From: DSYU01 sp963827605
GTDB lineage: Bacteria; Chloroflexota; Anaerolineae; Anaerolineales; Anaerolineaceae
Length of the DNA: 64,000 nt
NCBI GenBank assembly: GCA_963827605.1
Contig: CAWHBK010000001.1
Coordinates: 1,240,001-1,304,000, forward strand
Reading direction: 5' to 3'
Shown: one piece after another, positions 1 to 7,943 of the stretch
How the letters are laid out: each line of letters begins with the position of its first letter
Position numbering within the stretch: position 1 is the stretch's first letter
Program-made: the position numbers and the translations under genes
The notes under the pieces: model-generated
Database searches by the model: none
What the model was told of the DNA's origin: nothing
What the model saw: only the letters and a program-made list of their open reading frames with translations

Positions 1-52
1 AAACTGCACCGCAACGGATAAAATCGAACCTTTGTAACCGTGGGATTATCGG

Positions 53-1087
53 ATGATGAACACCTTACCTGATGGATATTTTGCGCGACCGGTACAGATG
101 GAAGACCTGGAGGCCGCGGTGGACACGTTGAACGCTTATTCACGCAGCCAGATCGGCGCAGAAGAAGAAAGCCCTGAATCGCTTAAACTATTCTGGCAGT
201 CGCCAGGTTTTGAACTGAGCACGGATACGCTGGCAATCTTCACCCGGCAGGGTCAGATGGCCGGTTATACTGAGTTCTGGGACCGGGGCGAGCCGCACGT
301 GCGCCTGATCGGCTGGTCAGTGGTACACCCGGACCATTGGCGGCGCGGGCTGGGCAGGTATCTGCTGGAGTGGTCGGTGGAACGCGCACGAAAAAACGTG
401 GCGAAAGCCCCGCAAGACACCCGAGTGGTACTGCAGCACTTTGCCTTAAGCAGCAACCAGGCGGCAGCACGCTTATACACCACCTACGGATTCCAGGCCG
501 TGCGTTCTTCATATAACATGCGCATCGAGTTTGATGCGCCGCCCGAAGCGCCGGTCTTGCCCGCTGGCATCACCATCCGCGCTGTAAACGGCGAGGAGGA
601 AGAGCGAGAGGCAATGTTTACCGCCTACACCGCCTTCAAAGATCACTGGGGAAATACCGACGAGCCTTTCGAGGAATATTACCAGCGCACCCGGCACCAC
701 ATTGAAAACGATCCGCATTACGACCCGGCCCTGTGGTTCATCGCCCTGGACGGGGATGCGATCGCTGGGGTTTCGTTGTGTTACCAGCATATGGAGGAAG
801 ACCCCGACCTGGCCTGGGTTGGAACGCTGGGCGTGCTGCGCCCCTGGCGCAAGCGCGGGGTTGGACTGGCACTCTTGCAGCACTCCTTCTACGAATTCTA
901 CCGGCGAGGAAAGCGGCGCGCCGGGTTAGGCGTCGACGCGGACAGCCTTACCGGGGCGGTGCGGCTGTATGAGCGCGCCGGGATGCATGTGCTGCGCAAA
1001 AGTGACACGTATGAGCTGGAGCTGCGCTCCGGCAAAGAAATCATGAAACGATCGATCGAAGAGCCATCAAAAATTGAGGAAAAATGA
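53..1087 (+). CDS. Tandem-GNAT N-acetyltransferase
   Basis: Predicted acetyl-CoA-dependent N-acetyltransferase of 344 residues carrying two GNAT domains, about residues 10-165 and 175-330. Each half has an acetyl-CoA pyrophosphate-binding loop: RRGLGRYLL in the first and KRGVGLALL in the second, each after a 'V.P..R' type strand. The C-terminal half ends with the usual GNAT signature (AVRLYERAGM). Double GNAT proteins include MshD-type mycothiol synthases, but nothing here fixes the substrate. The start is ATG at 53, with a second ATG at once after it. The stop overlaps the next gene by 4 bases (ATGA), so the two are probably translationally coupled. Confidence 0.85.
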   Translation: MMNTLPDGYFARPVQMEDLEAAVDTLNAYSRSQIGAEEESPESLKLFWQSPGFELSTDTLAIFTRQGQMAGYTEFWDRGEPHVRLIGWSVVHPDHWRRGLGRYLLEWSVERARKNVAKAPQDTRVVLQHFALSSNQAAARLYTTYGFQAVRSSYNMRIEFDAPPEAPVLPAGITIRAVNGEEEEREAMFTAYTAFKDHWGNTDEPFEEYYQRTRHHIENDPHYDPALWFIALDGDAIAGVSLCYQHMEEDPDLAWVGTLGVLRPWRKRGVGLALLQHSFYEFYRRGKRRAGLGVDADSLTGAVRLYERAGMHVLRKSDTYELELRSGKEIMKRSIEEPSKIEEK

Positions 1088-2124
1088 CCACGCACACTGC
1101 TGTACCTGCGCAGGATTTGGTTCTACCGGATGCGCCGCGCATTTTGGGGCTGCGCTTCCGCAACTTTCGAGGCGAAAGCGACTTTCCGGGGATGCTCGAA
1201 ATAATCTATTCTACCCGCGCGCCGGACCATGAAGAGCGCGCGGATACGCTACAGGATGTGGCCCACAACTACAGCCACCTGACCAACTGCAACCCCTACC
1301 AGGATCTGCTGATCGCCGAGGTGGATGGCCAGATGGTCGCCTACAGCCGGGTTACCTGGTGGGTTGAAAAGTCCACGGGCAACCGCATTTACCAATCGTT
1401 TGGCTTTATCCGCCCTGAATGGCGGCGGAAGGGGCTGGGGCGGGCCATGCTGCACCACAACCAGCGCCGCCTGCGGGAAATCGCGGCCGGCCCGGCGGAT
1501 GAAAATGGGACGATCGAAACGGCGCGATTTTTCGACTCTTTCGCGACCAACTTCCAGGAAGGCAACCAGGCCTTGCTGAAAAGTGAGGGCTACACACCCG
1601 CGCGTTACGGCTTTATGATGCTGCGGGCCAACCTGGAAAACGTTCCCGACCTGCCGCTGCCACCTGGGCTGGAAGTCCGGCCGGTTCGCCCGGAGCAGTA
1701 CCGCATGATCTGGGAGGCTTCCGCAGAAGCCTTCCGCGACCATTGGGGCTACGTTGAACCACAGGAAGAAGATTACCAGGGCTGGCTGGGTGGTAAAGAG
1801 TTCCAGCCGGAACTGTGGCAAGTAGCCTGGGACGGAGATCAAGTGGCCGGGATGATTTTGAATTATATCGATCCCGATGAGAATAAAACCTACCAGCGCA
1901 AACGCGGCTGGACCGAAAATATCTGCGTGCGGCGGCCATGGCGGCGGAAGGGTTTGGCGCGGGCACTGCTGGCGCGCAGCATCAAAATGCACCGCGACCT
2001 GGGCATGACCGAAACCGCCCTGGGGGTAGACGCGGAGAACCCCAACGGCGCACGGCAGCTGTACGAGTCGATGGGCTATGAAACATACCGCACGATGACA
2101 ACCTATCGCAAGGCAATGGAATAG
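1084..2124 (+). CDS. Tandem-GNAT N-acetyltransferase, second copy
   Basis: A 346-residue paralogue of the upstream gene with the same two-domain GNAT layout. The first acetyl-CoA loop is RRKGLGRAML (about residue 118) and the second is RRKGLARALL (about residue 288). The C-terminus again has the GARQLYESMGY motif. It begins inside the stop codon of the preceding gene, so both are expected on one mRNA, which ends at the strong hairpin about 20 bases downstream. The pair probably arose by tandem duplication, and differences in the inter-domain region suggest different acceptors. The substrate is unknown. Confidence 0.85.
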   Translation: MTTHTAVPAQDLVLPDAPRILGLRFRNFRGESDFPGMLEIIYSTRAPDHEERADTLQDVAHNYSHLTNCNPYQDLLIAEVDGQMVAYSRVTWWVEKSTGNRIYQSFGFIRPEWRRKGLGRAMLHHNQRRLREIAAGPADENGTIETARFFDSFATNFQEGNQALLKSEGYTPARYGFMMLRANLENVPDLPLPPGLEVRPVRPEQYRMIWEASAEAFRDHWGYVEPQEEDYQGWLGGKEFQPELWQVAWDGDQVAGMILNYIDPDENKTYQRKRGWTENICVRRPWRRKGLARALLARSIKMHRDLGMTETALGVDAENPNGARQLYESMGYETYRTMTTYRKAME

Positions 2125-2144
2125 AAAATCCGCTGGCGCAACCA

Positions 2145-2189
2145 TGCGCTGTGTTTTTACGGGAAAAGCTCCCGTAAAAACACAGCGCA
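2145..2189 (+). terminator. Perfect 20-bp hairpin after the GNAT pair
   Basis: Positions 2145-2164 and 2170-2189 are exact reverse complements separated by a 5-base loop. The hairpin sits 20 bases after the GNAT stop. It has an internal T run (left arm) and A run (right arm) but no long U tract after it. It is probably the transcription terminator of the GNAT operon. Confidence 0.7.
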
Positions 2190-2204
2190 GTCAAAATTGC
2201 CCTA

Positions 2205-2232
2205 TTGACATTTTCCCAAAACGGATTACAAT
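2205..2232 (+). promoter_or_regulatory. Sigma-70-like promoter for the nicotinamidase gene
   Basis: A perfect -35 TTGACA (2205-2210) and a -10 TACAAT (2227-2232) are separated by 16 bases, about 85 bases upstream of the nicotinamidase ATG. A short palindrome GTGTA-5-TACAC follows at 2240-2254, close to the expected transcription start, and could be an operator. No regulator is identified. Confidence 0.65.
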
Positions 2233-2318
2233 CCTATTCGTGTAAGAAATACACCAACTGCGGGAAACGAACCCGCTTTCATTTTTCGGTTGAATTAGTG
2301 TTGATTTGACACGAAGGA

Positions 2319-3035
2319 GTGGAAATGCAATCATTTTCGCTGGCTGAACAAGCCAAACCCTTTCTTAATACCCTGGAGGGCTGGACGGCGAGCCGCACGG
2401 CTTTGCCTATTACTGCTGCCGCTCCGGACCCCGGTAAAGCAGCTATCTTATCGGTAGATGTAATCAACGGCTTTTGTTATGAAGGCCCCCTATCCAGCCC
2501 GCGCGTGGCCGGCATCGTCGAACCGATCAGGCGCCTGTTCGAGCGCGCCTGGGAACACGGCCTGCGCCATTTTGTCCTCAGCCAGGAGCAGCATGAACCA
2601 GACGCGGTTGAGTTTGCCCAGTTCCCCGCGCACTGCGTGCGCGGCACCTGGGAAGCCGAAACCGTGGAGGCCTTCAAAAAGCTGCCTTTCTTCGAGCAGA
2701 TGACTGTGATCGGGAAGAACTCGATCAACCCGGGTCTCAACACCGGCCTGCCCGGCTGGCTGGAAGCCCACCCCCAGGTGGACACGTTTATCGTCACCGG
2801 GGACTGCACGGACCTGTGCACCTACCAGCTGGCGATGTTTTTACGGCTGGATGCCAACGCCCGCCAGGTTTCGCGGCGAGTGATTGTGCCGGCCAACTGC
2901 GTACAGACGTACGATCTGCCCGTTGAGGTCGCCAGCGGGCTGGGCGCGCTGCCCCACCCCGGCGACTTGCTGCACGCGGTCTTCCTCTATCATATGCAGC
3001 TCAACGGAGTTGAGGTAGTCGCTGAAATCGTTTGA
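2319..3035 (+). CDS. pncA: Nicotinamidase-like isochorismatase-family hydrolase
   Basis: A 238-residue cysteine hydrolase predicted to deamidate nicotinamide to nicotinic acid in the cytoplasm (NAD salvage). The catalytic triad is visible: Asp47 in SVDVINGF, Lys133 in VIGKNSINP and Cys167 in TGDCTDLCTY. A putative metal site is formed by His92/Asp95 (QHEPD) and His105 (FPAHCVRGT), a pattern typical of nicotinamidases within the isochorismatase family. The ATG is preceded by GAAGGAGTGGAA. The next gene encodes a NiaP-like niacin transporter, which supports the assignment. It is longer at the N-terminus than E. coli PncA. A generic amidohydrolase of the family remains possible. Confidence 0.75.
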   Translation: MEMQSFSLAEQAKPFLNTLEGWTASRTALPITAAAPDPGKAAILSVDVINGFCYEGPLSSPRVAGIVEPIRRLFERAWEHGLRHFVLSQEQHEPDAVEFAQFPAHCVRGTWEAETVEAFKKLPFFEQMTVIGKNSINPGLNTGLPGWLEAHPQVDTFIVTGDCTDLCTYQLAMFLRLDANARQVSRRVIVPANCVQTYDLPVEVASGLGALPHPGDLLHAVFLYHMQLNGVEVVAEIV

Positions 3036-3126
3036 TGGGCACTGGCTTTTAATCACGAATGAAGCGAATGGAGCGAATGCGCGCAGGGCGCGACGCGAAT
3101 AGGAAAGGCTTTTAAAGGATCATCCA

Positions 3127-4473
3127 ATGACTGCAACCACTATCTCTTTTGATAACGCTATCCAACAGGTGGGTTTTGGACGCTTCCAAACCAAACTGAT
3201 GATCATCTGCGGCCTGGGATGGGCCGCCGACGCGATGGAAGTGCTGCTGATTTCGTTTGCCCTGCCGGCCATCGCGCAGGAATGGAATTTGACGAACACG
3301 CAGAAAGGCCTGCTGGGTACGGCCATTTTCCTGGGCATGCTGGTAGGCGCCCTGGTTTGGGGCCGCGTCAGCGACCTGTTTGGGCGCAAGGTGGGTTTCA
3401 TCAGTACCGTCGCGATCGACTCGGTCTTTGGCCTGCTGTCGGCCTTCGCGCCTTCGTTTGCCTGGCTGGTGATCTTGCGCTCGCTGACCGGTTTTGGGGT
3501 GGGCGGAACGCTGCCGGTGGATTACAGCATCTTTGCCGAATACCTGCCCAAGGAAAAACGCGGGCGCTACCTGGTGCTGCTTGAGTCATTCTGGGCGCTG
3601 GGCGTCATCGCCGCGGCCGGGCTGGCCTGGTTGATTGTGCCGCGCCTGGGCTGGCGCTGGCTGCTGGCCGTCTCGGCCATCCCCGGGATCATTATCTTTT
3701 TCATCCGGCGCCACGTCCCCGAATCGCCGCGCTACCTGCTGGTCAATGGGCAGCCAGAAAAGGCTCGCCAGGTGCTCGAACTGGTGGCCCGCGAGAACGG
3801 CACACACCTGCCCAACCTGCCGCTGCGCCCGGTGAAAGAAGCGGCCCAACCACCGGCGACGGATCTATTGAAACCGGGCCTGCGCCGCACCACCTTATTG
3901 CTGTGGCTGATGTGGTTTGCCATCTCGCTGGGTTATTATGGGGTATTCACCTGGCTGCCAACCTTCTTCAAGGCCAGCGGGATGGCCGCCCTGCCGGTGT
4001 ATCAGAACACCTTCATCCTGGCGCTGGCGCAGTTACCAGGGTACTTCTCGGCGGCTTACCTGGTCGAACGGTGGGGCCGGCGGCGCACCCTGGCTTTCTA
4101 CATGGTCGCCAGCGGGGTATTCACCTATCTGTTCGCCGCGGCCACCTCGCTGAACATGCTGGTCGCCATGGGAATCTGGATGTCGTTCTTTACGCTGGGC
4201 GCGTGGGGGGCGCTGTACGCGTACACCCCGGAGGCCTACCCGACGAACCTGCGCGGCACCGGGATGGGGGCCGCCTCTGGCTGGACGCGCATCGCCGGGG
4301 CGCTGGCCCCCAGCCTGGGCGCGGTGCTGATTGGCGCATCGCTGGCGCTGCCGCTGACAATTTTCGCGCTGGCCTTTGTGGTTGGCGGCGTGGCCGCGCT
4401 GGGGCTGCCCCTCGAAACCAGCCAGCGCGAGCTGGCCGACGCGGTCACTTCTCAGGAAGCGGCGCTTCAGTAG
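3127..4473 (+). CDS. niaP: NiaP-like MFS transporter (probable niacin/nicotinamide uptake)
   Basis: A 448-residue major facilitator protein with 12 predicted membrane helices. The N-terminus (QQVGFGRFQTKLMIICGLGW followed by AADAMEV) strongly resembles the NiaP and sugar-porter-like branch. The loop 2-3 signature GRVSDLFGRK and the second-half equivalent (ERWGRRR) are present, as is the PESPRYLL sequence after helix 6. It follows the nicotinamidase gene by about 90 bases. Import of nicotinamide or nicotinate plus deamidation would make a coherent salvage unit. Function is inferred from family resemblance and linkage, and transport of another aromatic acid cannot be excluded. The stop codon lies inside an inverted repeat. 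Confidence 0.75.
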   Translation: MTATTISFDNAIQQVGFGRFQTKLMIICGLGWAADAMEVLLISFALPAIAQEWNLTNTQKGLLGTAIFLGMLVGALVWGRVSDLFGRKVGFISTVAIDSVFGLLSAFAPSFAWLVILRSLTGFGVGGTLPVDYSIFAEYLPKEKRGRYLVLLESFWALGVIAAAGLAWLIVPRLGWRWLLAVSAIPGIIIFFIRRHVPESPRYLLVNGQPEKARQVLELVARENGTHLPNLPLRPVKEAAQPPATDLLKPGLRRTTLLLWLMWFAISLGYYGVFTWLPTFFKASGMAALPVYQNTFILALAQLPGYFSAAYLVERWGRRRTLAFYMVASGVFTYLFAAATSLNMLVAMGIWMSFFTLGAWGALYAYTPEAYPTNLRGTGMGAASGWTRIAGALAPSLGAVLIGASLALPLTIFALAFVVGGVAALGLPLETSQRELADAVTSQEAALQ

Positions 4474-4509
4474 AAGCGGCGCTACAGTAATAGCGGCGCT
4501 TCCTGAGAA
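4449..4509 (+). terminator. 18-bp inverted repeat spanning the niaP stop codon
   Basis: Positions 4449-4466 and 4492-4509 are reverse complements with one mismatch. The space between contains further copies of the GCGGCGCT word. The left arm lies inside the last codons of the transporter. It is likely a terminator, although the word also recurs near 4651, so it may belong to a dispersed repeat family. Confidence 0.5.
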
Positions 4510-4531
4510 ACAATAATGAGGCAAGGAATAA

Positions 4532-4595
4532 ATCCCTACTCGCCGTCTTCCAGCGCAAATCAAGATTCTTAGCATGGAAGATGGCGGGTAGGGAT
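4532..4595. terminator. 21-bp inverted repeat between convergent genes
   Basis: Positions 4532-4552 and 4575-4595 are reverse complements with two mismatches and a 22-base loop. It lies between the convergent transporter and kinase genes and so could terminate both. There is no clear U tract. Confidence 0.45.
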
Positions 4596-4599
4596 ACCG

Positions 4600-4615
4600 C
4601 GGAACAGTAGTTCCG
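4600..4615. repeat. Short palindromic repeat CGGAAC-AGTA-GTTCCG
   Basis: A perfect 6-bp stem with a 4-base loop. The same 16-mer recurs at 14908-14923, 14932-14947 and 14964-14979. It is intergenic in every case, so it is a small dispersed repeat. Confidence 0.7.
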
Positions 4616-4646
4616 GCGCTACGAGACAACCTGGCTGCGCCCCTCA

Positions 4647-5615
4647 TTAGAAGCGGCGCCATCCGTCCAGACCCAGGGGGCTGAGGATAGGGCCTTTGCG
4701 GATCTTTTCAATCGAATCGGCAAATTCCACCCGGTCGTTGTGCTGGATGGAATAGGCCAGCCCGCCAAACTCGCGAAGGCCCCACAGGCGGCGCAGCCGG
4801 TGCTCGAACGCATCTCCACCGGCCGCGCCGCCCATCTGGTGATAGGCATCCAAAACCTGGCGCAGGAACCATTCGCCCAGGTAAAGCTGGGGAACAAAAT
4901 CCAGGGCCGGGTCGCCTATGCCCACCTCCTCGAAATCCAGCAGCCCGACCACCCGGTCGCCATCCACCAGCAGGTTGCCGTACCATAAATCGCCGTGCTG
5001 CACGACCGGGGTATAAGCGCTCATAGACTCGTCGGCCAGCAAGTCTTCCCACCAGCCGGCTACTTTACGGAACGCCTCACCTTCCAGGGCGCCGCGCAGC
5101 GCCGGGCGGACTGCGCGCCACTGTCTTTCAAGCGCCGCGGGCCATTCGGCCTGGCGGGTATTCCAATTGTCATGCGGTGCCAATGCAGCCACCGGTATAC
5201 GCTGCAGCGCCGCCAGAAGCGCTCCGACCTGCCCGGCGAGCGCCTGCGCCGATTCCCGCGCCAACGTCTCCGCCTCAACCGGCACACCGGGCAGTTTGCG
5301 ATACCCGATTACGCCAAATGGGATATCCGCGCCGGCGGGGAGATAGGCCAGGGGTTCTGGAACTGACACCGGCAAATAGTTCTTCATGACTGGCAGCACC
5401 GCAGCCTCCCGGGCGTACTTCTCTCCCGCTTCCGCCACACGCGCCAGGCGAAAAACCAGCCCTTCGGGTGTCTCCACCGCCAGGCTGCCAAACCCGACTC
5501 CCAGCACCCGCAGCGGCCCGCCCGCAACCAGGGCCGGGAATGCTCGCTTGAGCGCCCGCGCGGCTCTATCCAGCGAGTCTTCATCGGAGCCAATCATCTC
5601 CAGATTCTTGCCCAT
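4647..5615 (-). CDS. Aminoglycoside phosphotransferase-family kinase
   Basis: A 322-residue protein of the APH/choline kinase-like fold. The catalytic loop is HGDLWYGNLL (His, Asp and Asn all present), followed by the metal-binding LLDFEEVGIGDPALDF motif. The N-terminal lobe has a fructosamine-kinase-like nucleotide strand. Such kinases phosphorylate small hydroxyl compounds (homoserine, choline, fructosamine, antibiotics), and the sequence does not settle which. It is transcribed divergently from the nucleoside hydrolase gene with only about 20 bases between the starts, so both 5' leaders must be very short. The gene ends in the repeat-rich strip next to niaP. Confidence 0.75.
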   Translation of the reverse strand: MGKNLEMIGSDEDSLDRAARALKRAFPALVAGGPLRVLGVGFGSLAVETPEGLVFRLARVAEAGEKYAREAAVLPVMKNYLPVSVPEPLAYLPAGADIPFGVIGYRKLPGVPVEAETLARESAQALAGQVGALLAALQRIPVAALAPHDNWNTRQAEWPAALERQWRAVRPALRGALEGEAFRKVAGWWEDLLADESMSAYTPVVQHGDLWYGNLLVDGDRVVGLLDFEEVGIGDPALDFVPQLYLGEWFLRQVLDAYHQMGGAAGGDAFEHRLRRLWGLREFGGLAYSIQHNDRVEFADSIEKIRKGPILSPLGLDGWRRF

Positions 5616-5634
5616 CGCCTTATTCTATGTCACA

Positions 5635-6577
5635 ATGGTGCGTATGCCTACCTTCCCATTCCTTTCCCCCCAAATTCGCCAGCAGCGCCTGGCTTATCCA
5701 TCCGGCATCATCCGCATGGTGCTGGACACCGACACCTATAATGAAATCGACGACCAGTTTGCCGTGGTATACGCGCTGCTGGCCCCCGAGCGGCTGCGGG
5801 TGGAAGCCATTTATGCCGCGCCTTTCAGCAATGACCGTTCCAGCGGCCCGGGCGACGGCATGGAAAAGAGTTATGAGGAGATCCAGCGCCTGCTGGAACG
5901 GCTGAACATTCCCAGCCAGGGCCTGGTTTACCGGGGCTCGACCGGTTACCTGACCGGGCGAAGCGATCCTGAGCGCAGCCCGGCCGCGCTGGACCTGGTC
6001 GCCCGGGCGATGGCCGCCCCGCAAGATGACCCGCTCTATGTGGTCGCGATTGGAGCGATCACCAACGTCGCCGCGGCGCTGCTGATGGAGCCTGAAATCA
6101 TCCGGCACATCGTGGTGGTCTGGTTAGGGCGGCAACCCGGTGCAGGTGCCGCAGGTGCACGAATTCAACCTGGGGCAGGACCCGCGCGCCTCACAGGTGG
6201 TGTTTGACAGCGGCGTGCCACTCATCCAGATCCCCTGCCTGGGAGTCGCCTCGCACCTGCTGACCACGAAAGTCGAACTGGAAGACACCATCGCCGGTCG
6301 CAACCCCATCAGCGACTTCCTCTACCAGCGCTTCTGCGAATACAGCAGCGATCACTTCGCCTGGGCGAAGGAAATCTGGGACATATCCACTATCGCCTAC
6401 CTGCTGAACGAAACCTGGATCCCAACCATGCCGATCCCCAGCCCGGTGCTGACGGATGATCTACGCTACACAGCTCCCCCGCCTGACCGGCATGATATCC
6501 GCGTGGCCTGGTTTGCGCGCCGCAATGCGGTCTTTCAAGACCTGTTTCGAAGACTGCAGAATTTTGGAGGAAAGTGA
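5635..6577 (+). pseudogene. Nucleoside hydrolase, frame-broken once
   Basis: An inosine/uridine-preferring nucleoside N-ribohydrolase that would release the base from ribonucleosides. The metal-binding DTDTYNEIDDQFA motif is near residue 30. After VVAIGAITNVAAAL the frame breaks at about 6125-6131. Removing one C restores WLGGNPVQVPQVHEFNLGQD, the expected active-site strand, and the rest reads through to 6577. Both halves are well conserved, so this is more likely a one-base sequence error than a dead gene. Start candidates are ATG 5635 and 5644. An imperfect hairpin at 6585-6632 follows. Confidence 0.75.
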
Positions 6578-6584
6578 ACAGCAA

Positions 6585-6632
6585 CAGTCAATCGGTCAAT
6601 CAGGAATTGGAACCTGGTTGACTGATTGACTG
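6585..6632 (+). terminator. 19-bp hairpin after the nucleoside hydrolase
   Basis: Positions 6585-6603 and 6614-6632 pair over 19 bases. The two non-Watson-Crick positions would be G-U or similar in RNA. The word GATTGACT is repeated several times here, up to about 6648. It is probably a terminator separating the hydrolase from the MFS gene. Confidence 0.5.
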
Positions 6633-6655
6633 CTCACTGATTGACTAACTTTGTC

Positions 6656-7924
6656 ATGGAAAAAACTGCCGTAAGCCAACCTTCCCCCAGCCTGTGGCGC
6701 AGCCCTGACTTTCTCAAGTTGTGGTTTGGGCAAACCGTGTCCGTGCTCGGCTCGCATATCACCGGGGGCGGTTTGCCTCTGCTGGCGGTGATCAACCTGG
6801 GCGCCAGCCCGTTCCAGATGGGCCTGCTGCAGGCCATCGGCAGCGCGCCGGTACTGGTGTTCAGCCTGGTGGCCGGGGTATGGGTCGACCGCGCGCGCCG
6901 CCGCCCGTTGATGATCGCCGCCGACCTGGGCCGGGCGCTGCTGCTGCTCAGCATCCCGCTGGCAGCGCTGCTCGGGCATTTGAATATCTGGCTGATCTAC
7001 CTGATCCTGGCTCTGACCGGCAGCCTCACTGTTCTGTTCAACACTGCCTACCGGTCTTATCTGCCCTCTCTGGTGGGTCAGGAGAATATCGTCGAGGGCA
7101 ACTCGAAGCTGTCATTGAGCGAGTCGGCCGCTGAAATTGCCGGCCCGGGGTTGACCGGCCTGCTGGTACAAACTATTACTGCCCCGTTTGCGATCCTGTT
7201 GGATGCGTTTTCCTTCCTGGTTTCTGTCTTCTCGCTGGGGTTCATCCGCAAGCCCGAGCCGCCGCTGGTGCAGGTTGAAACGCAGCAGTCGATGTTGCAA
7301 GAAGCGCGCGAAGGGATCCAGACCGTTTTCCGGCAGCCGATTTTGCGCGCGCTGACGGTTGCTGACGCGACGAACAGTTTTTTCGGCAACTTTATTGGGG
7401 TATTGTATGCGTTGTATTCCATCCGGATCCTGCAAATTACCCCCGCCGCGATGGGCCTGACGATTGGAATTGGGGGGATCAGCAGCCTGATTGGGGCGCT
7501 TCTGGCTGCCAGAGCACTGCGCCGGCTGCGGCTGGGGCACATCCTGCTAGGCGCCATATGGATCGATGTGCTCTTCTCATTCATGATCCCGCTGGCGGCC
7601 AGCTTTCCACCCCTGGGGCTGGCGCTGCTGATTGCCTCTCAGACAGGCGATATCTTTGGCACGATTGCTTTTATCACAGCGCTCAGCTTGCGACAATCCA
7701 TTACCCCCGGGCGACTGCTTGGCCGGGTCAACGCCAGCATGGAGCTGCTGGTGGCAGGCATTGGACCCCTGGGCGCGCTGGTGGGCGGGTTGTTGGGATC
7801 GGTGCTGGGGATACAGACCACCCTGTTCATTGCCGTTTTTGGGCGGTTGTTGAGCGGCCTGTGGATCGCGTTTTCGCCTATCCGAAAACTAGAGACAATG
7901 CCAGTTATGATCGAGGACGCATAA
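6656..7924 (+). CDS. MFS transporter, EntS/multidrug exporter-like
   Basis: A 422-residue, 12-helix major facilitator of the group that includes enterobactin exporter EntS and macrolide efflux proteins. It starts with the typical FLKLWFGQTVSVLGS segment, and the loop 2-3 signature is DRARRRPLM. A second conserved motif, SNKLSLSES-like (NSKLSLSESAAEIAGPGL), follows helix 5. The ATG at 6656 is preferred over an in-frame TTG at 6641, which lies in the repeat strip. The substrate is unknown. It lies tail to tail with the NRPS-like gene, only 19 bases apart, so export of that product is conceivable but unproven. Confidence 0.8.
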   Translation: MEKTAVSQPSPSLWRSPDFLKLWFGQTVSVLGSHITGGGLPLLAVINLGASPFQMGLLQAIGSAPVLVFSLVAGVWVDRARRRPLMIAADLGRALLLLSIPLAALLGHLNIWLIYLILALTGSLTVLFNTAYRSYLPSLVGQENIVEGNSKLSLSESAAEIAGPGLTGLLVQTITAPFAILLDAFSFLVSVFSLGFIRKPEPPLVQVETQQSMLQEAREGIQTVFRQPILRALTVADATNSFFGNFIGVLYALYSIRILQITPAAMGLTIGIGGISSLIGALLAARALRRLRLGHILLGAIWIDVLFSFMIPLAASFPPLGLALLIASQTGDIFGTIAFITALSLRQSITPGRLLGRVNASMELLVAGIGPLGALVGGLLGSVLGIQTTLFIAVFGRLLSGLWIAFSPIRKLETMPVMIEDA

Positions 7925-7943
7925 TAGATCGAGTACGAAGAAT

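Noticed and set aside
3903..4490. Long plus-strand frame inside the NiaP gene
   Set aside because: It is a shadow of the MFS gene (His/Gly/Arg-rich, no helices) in a GC-rich region.
4647..5615. Antibiotic-resistance kinase
   Set aside because: The APH fold is shared with many housekeeping kinases and no diagnostic subfamily motif is visible.
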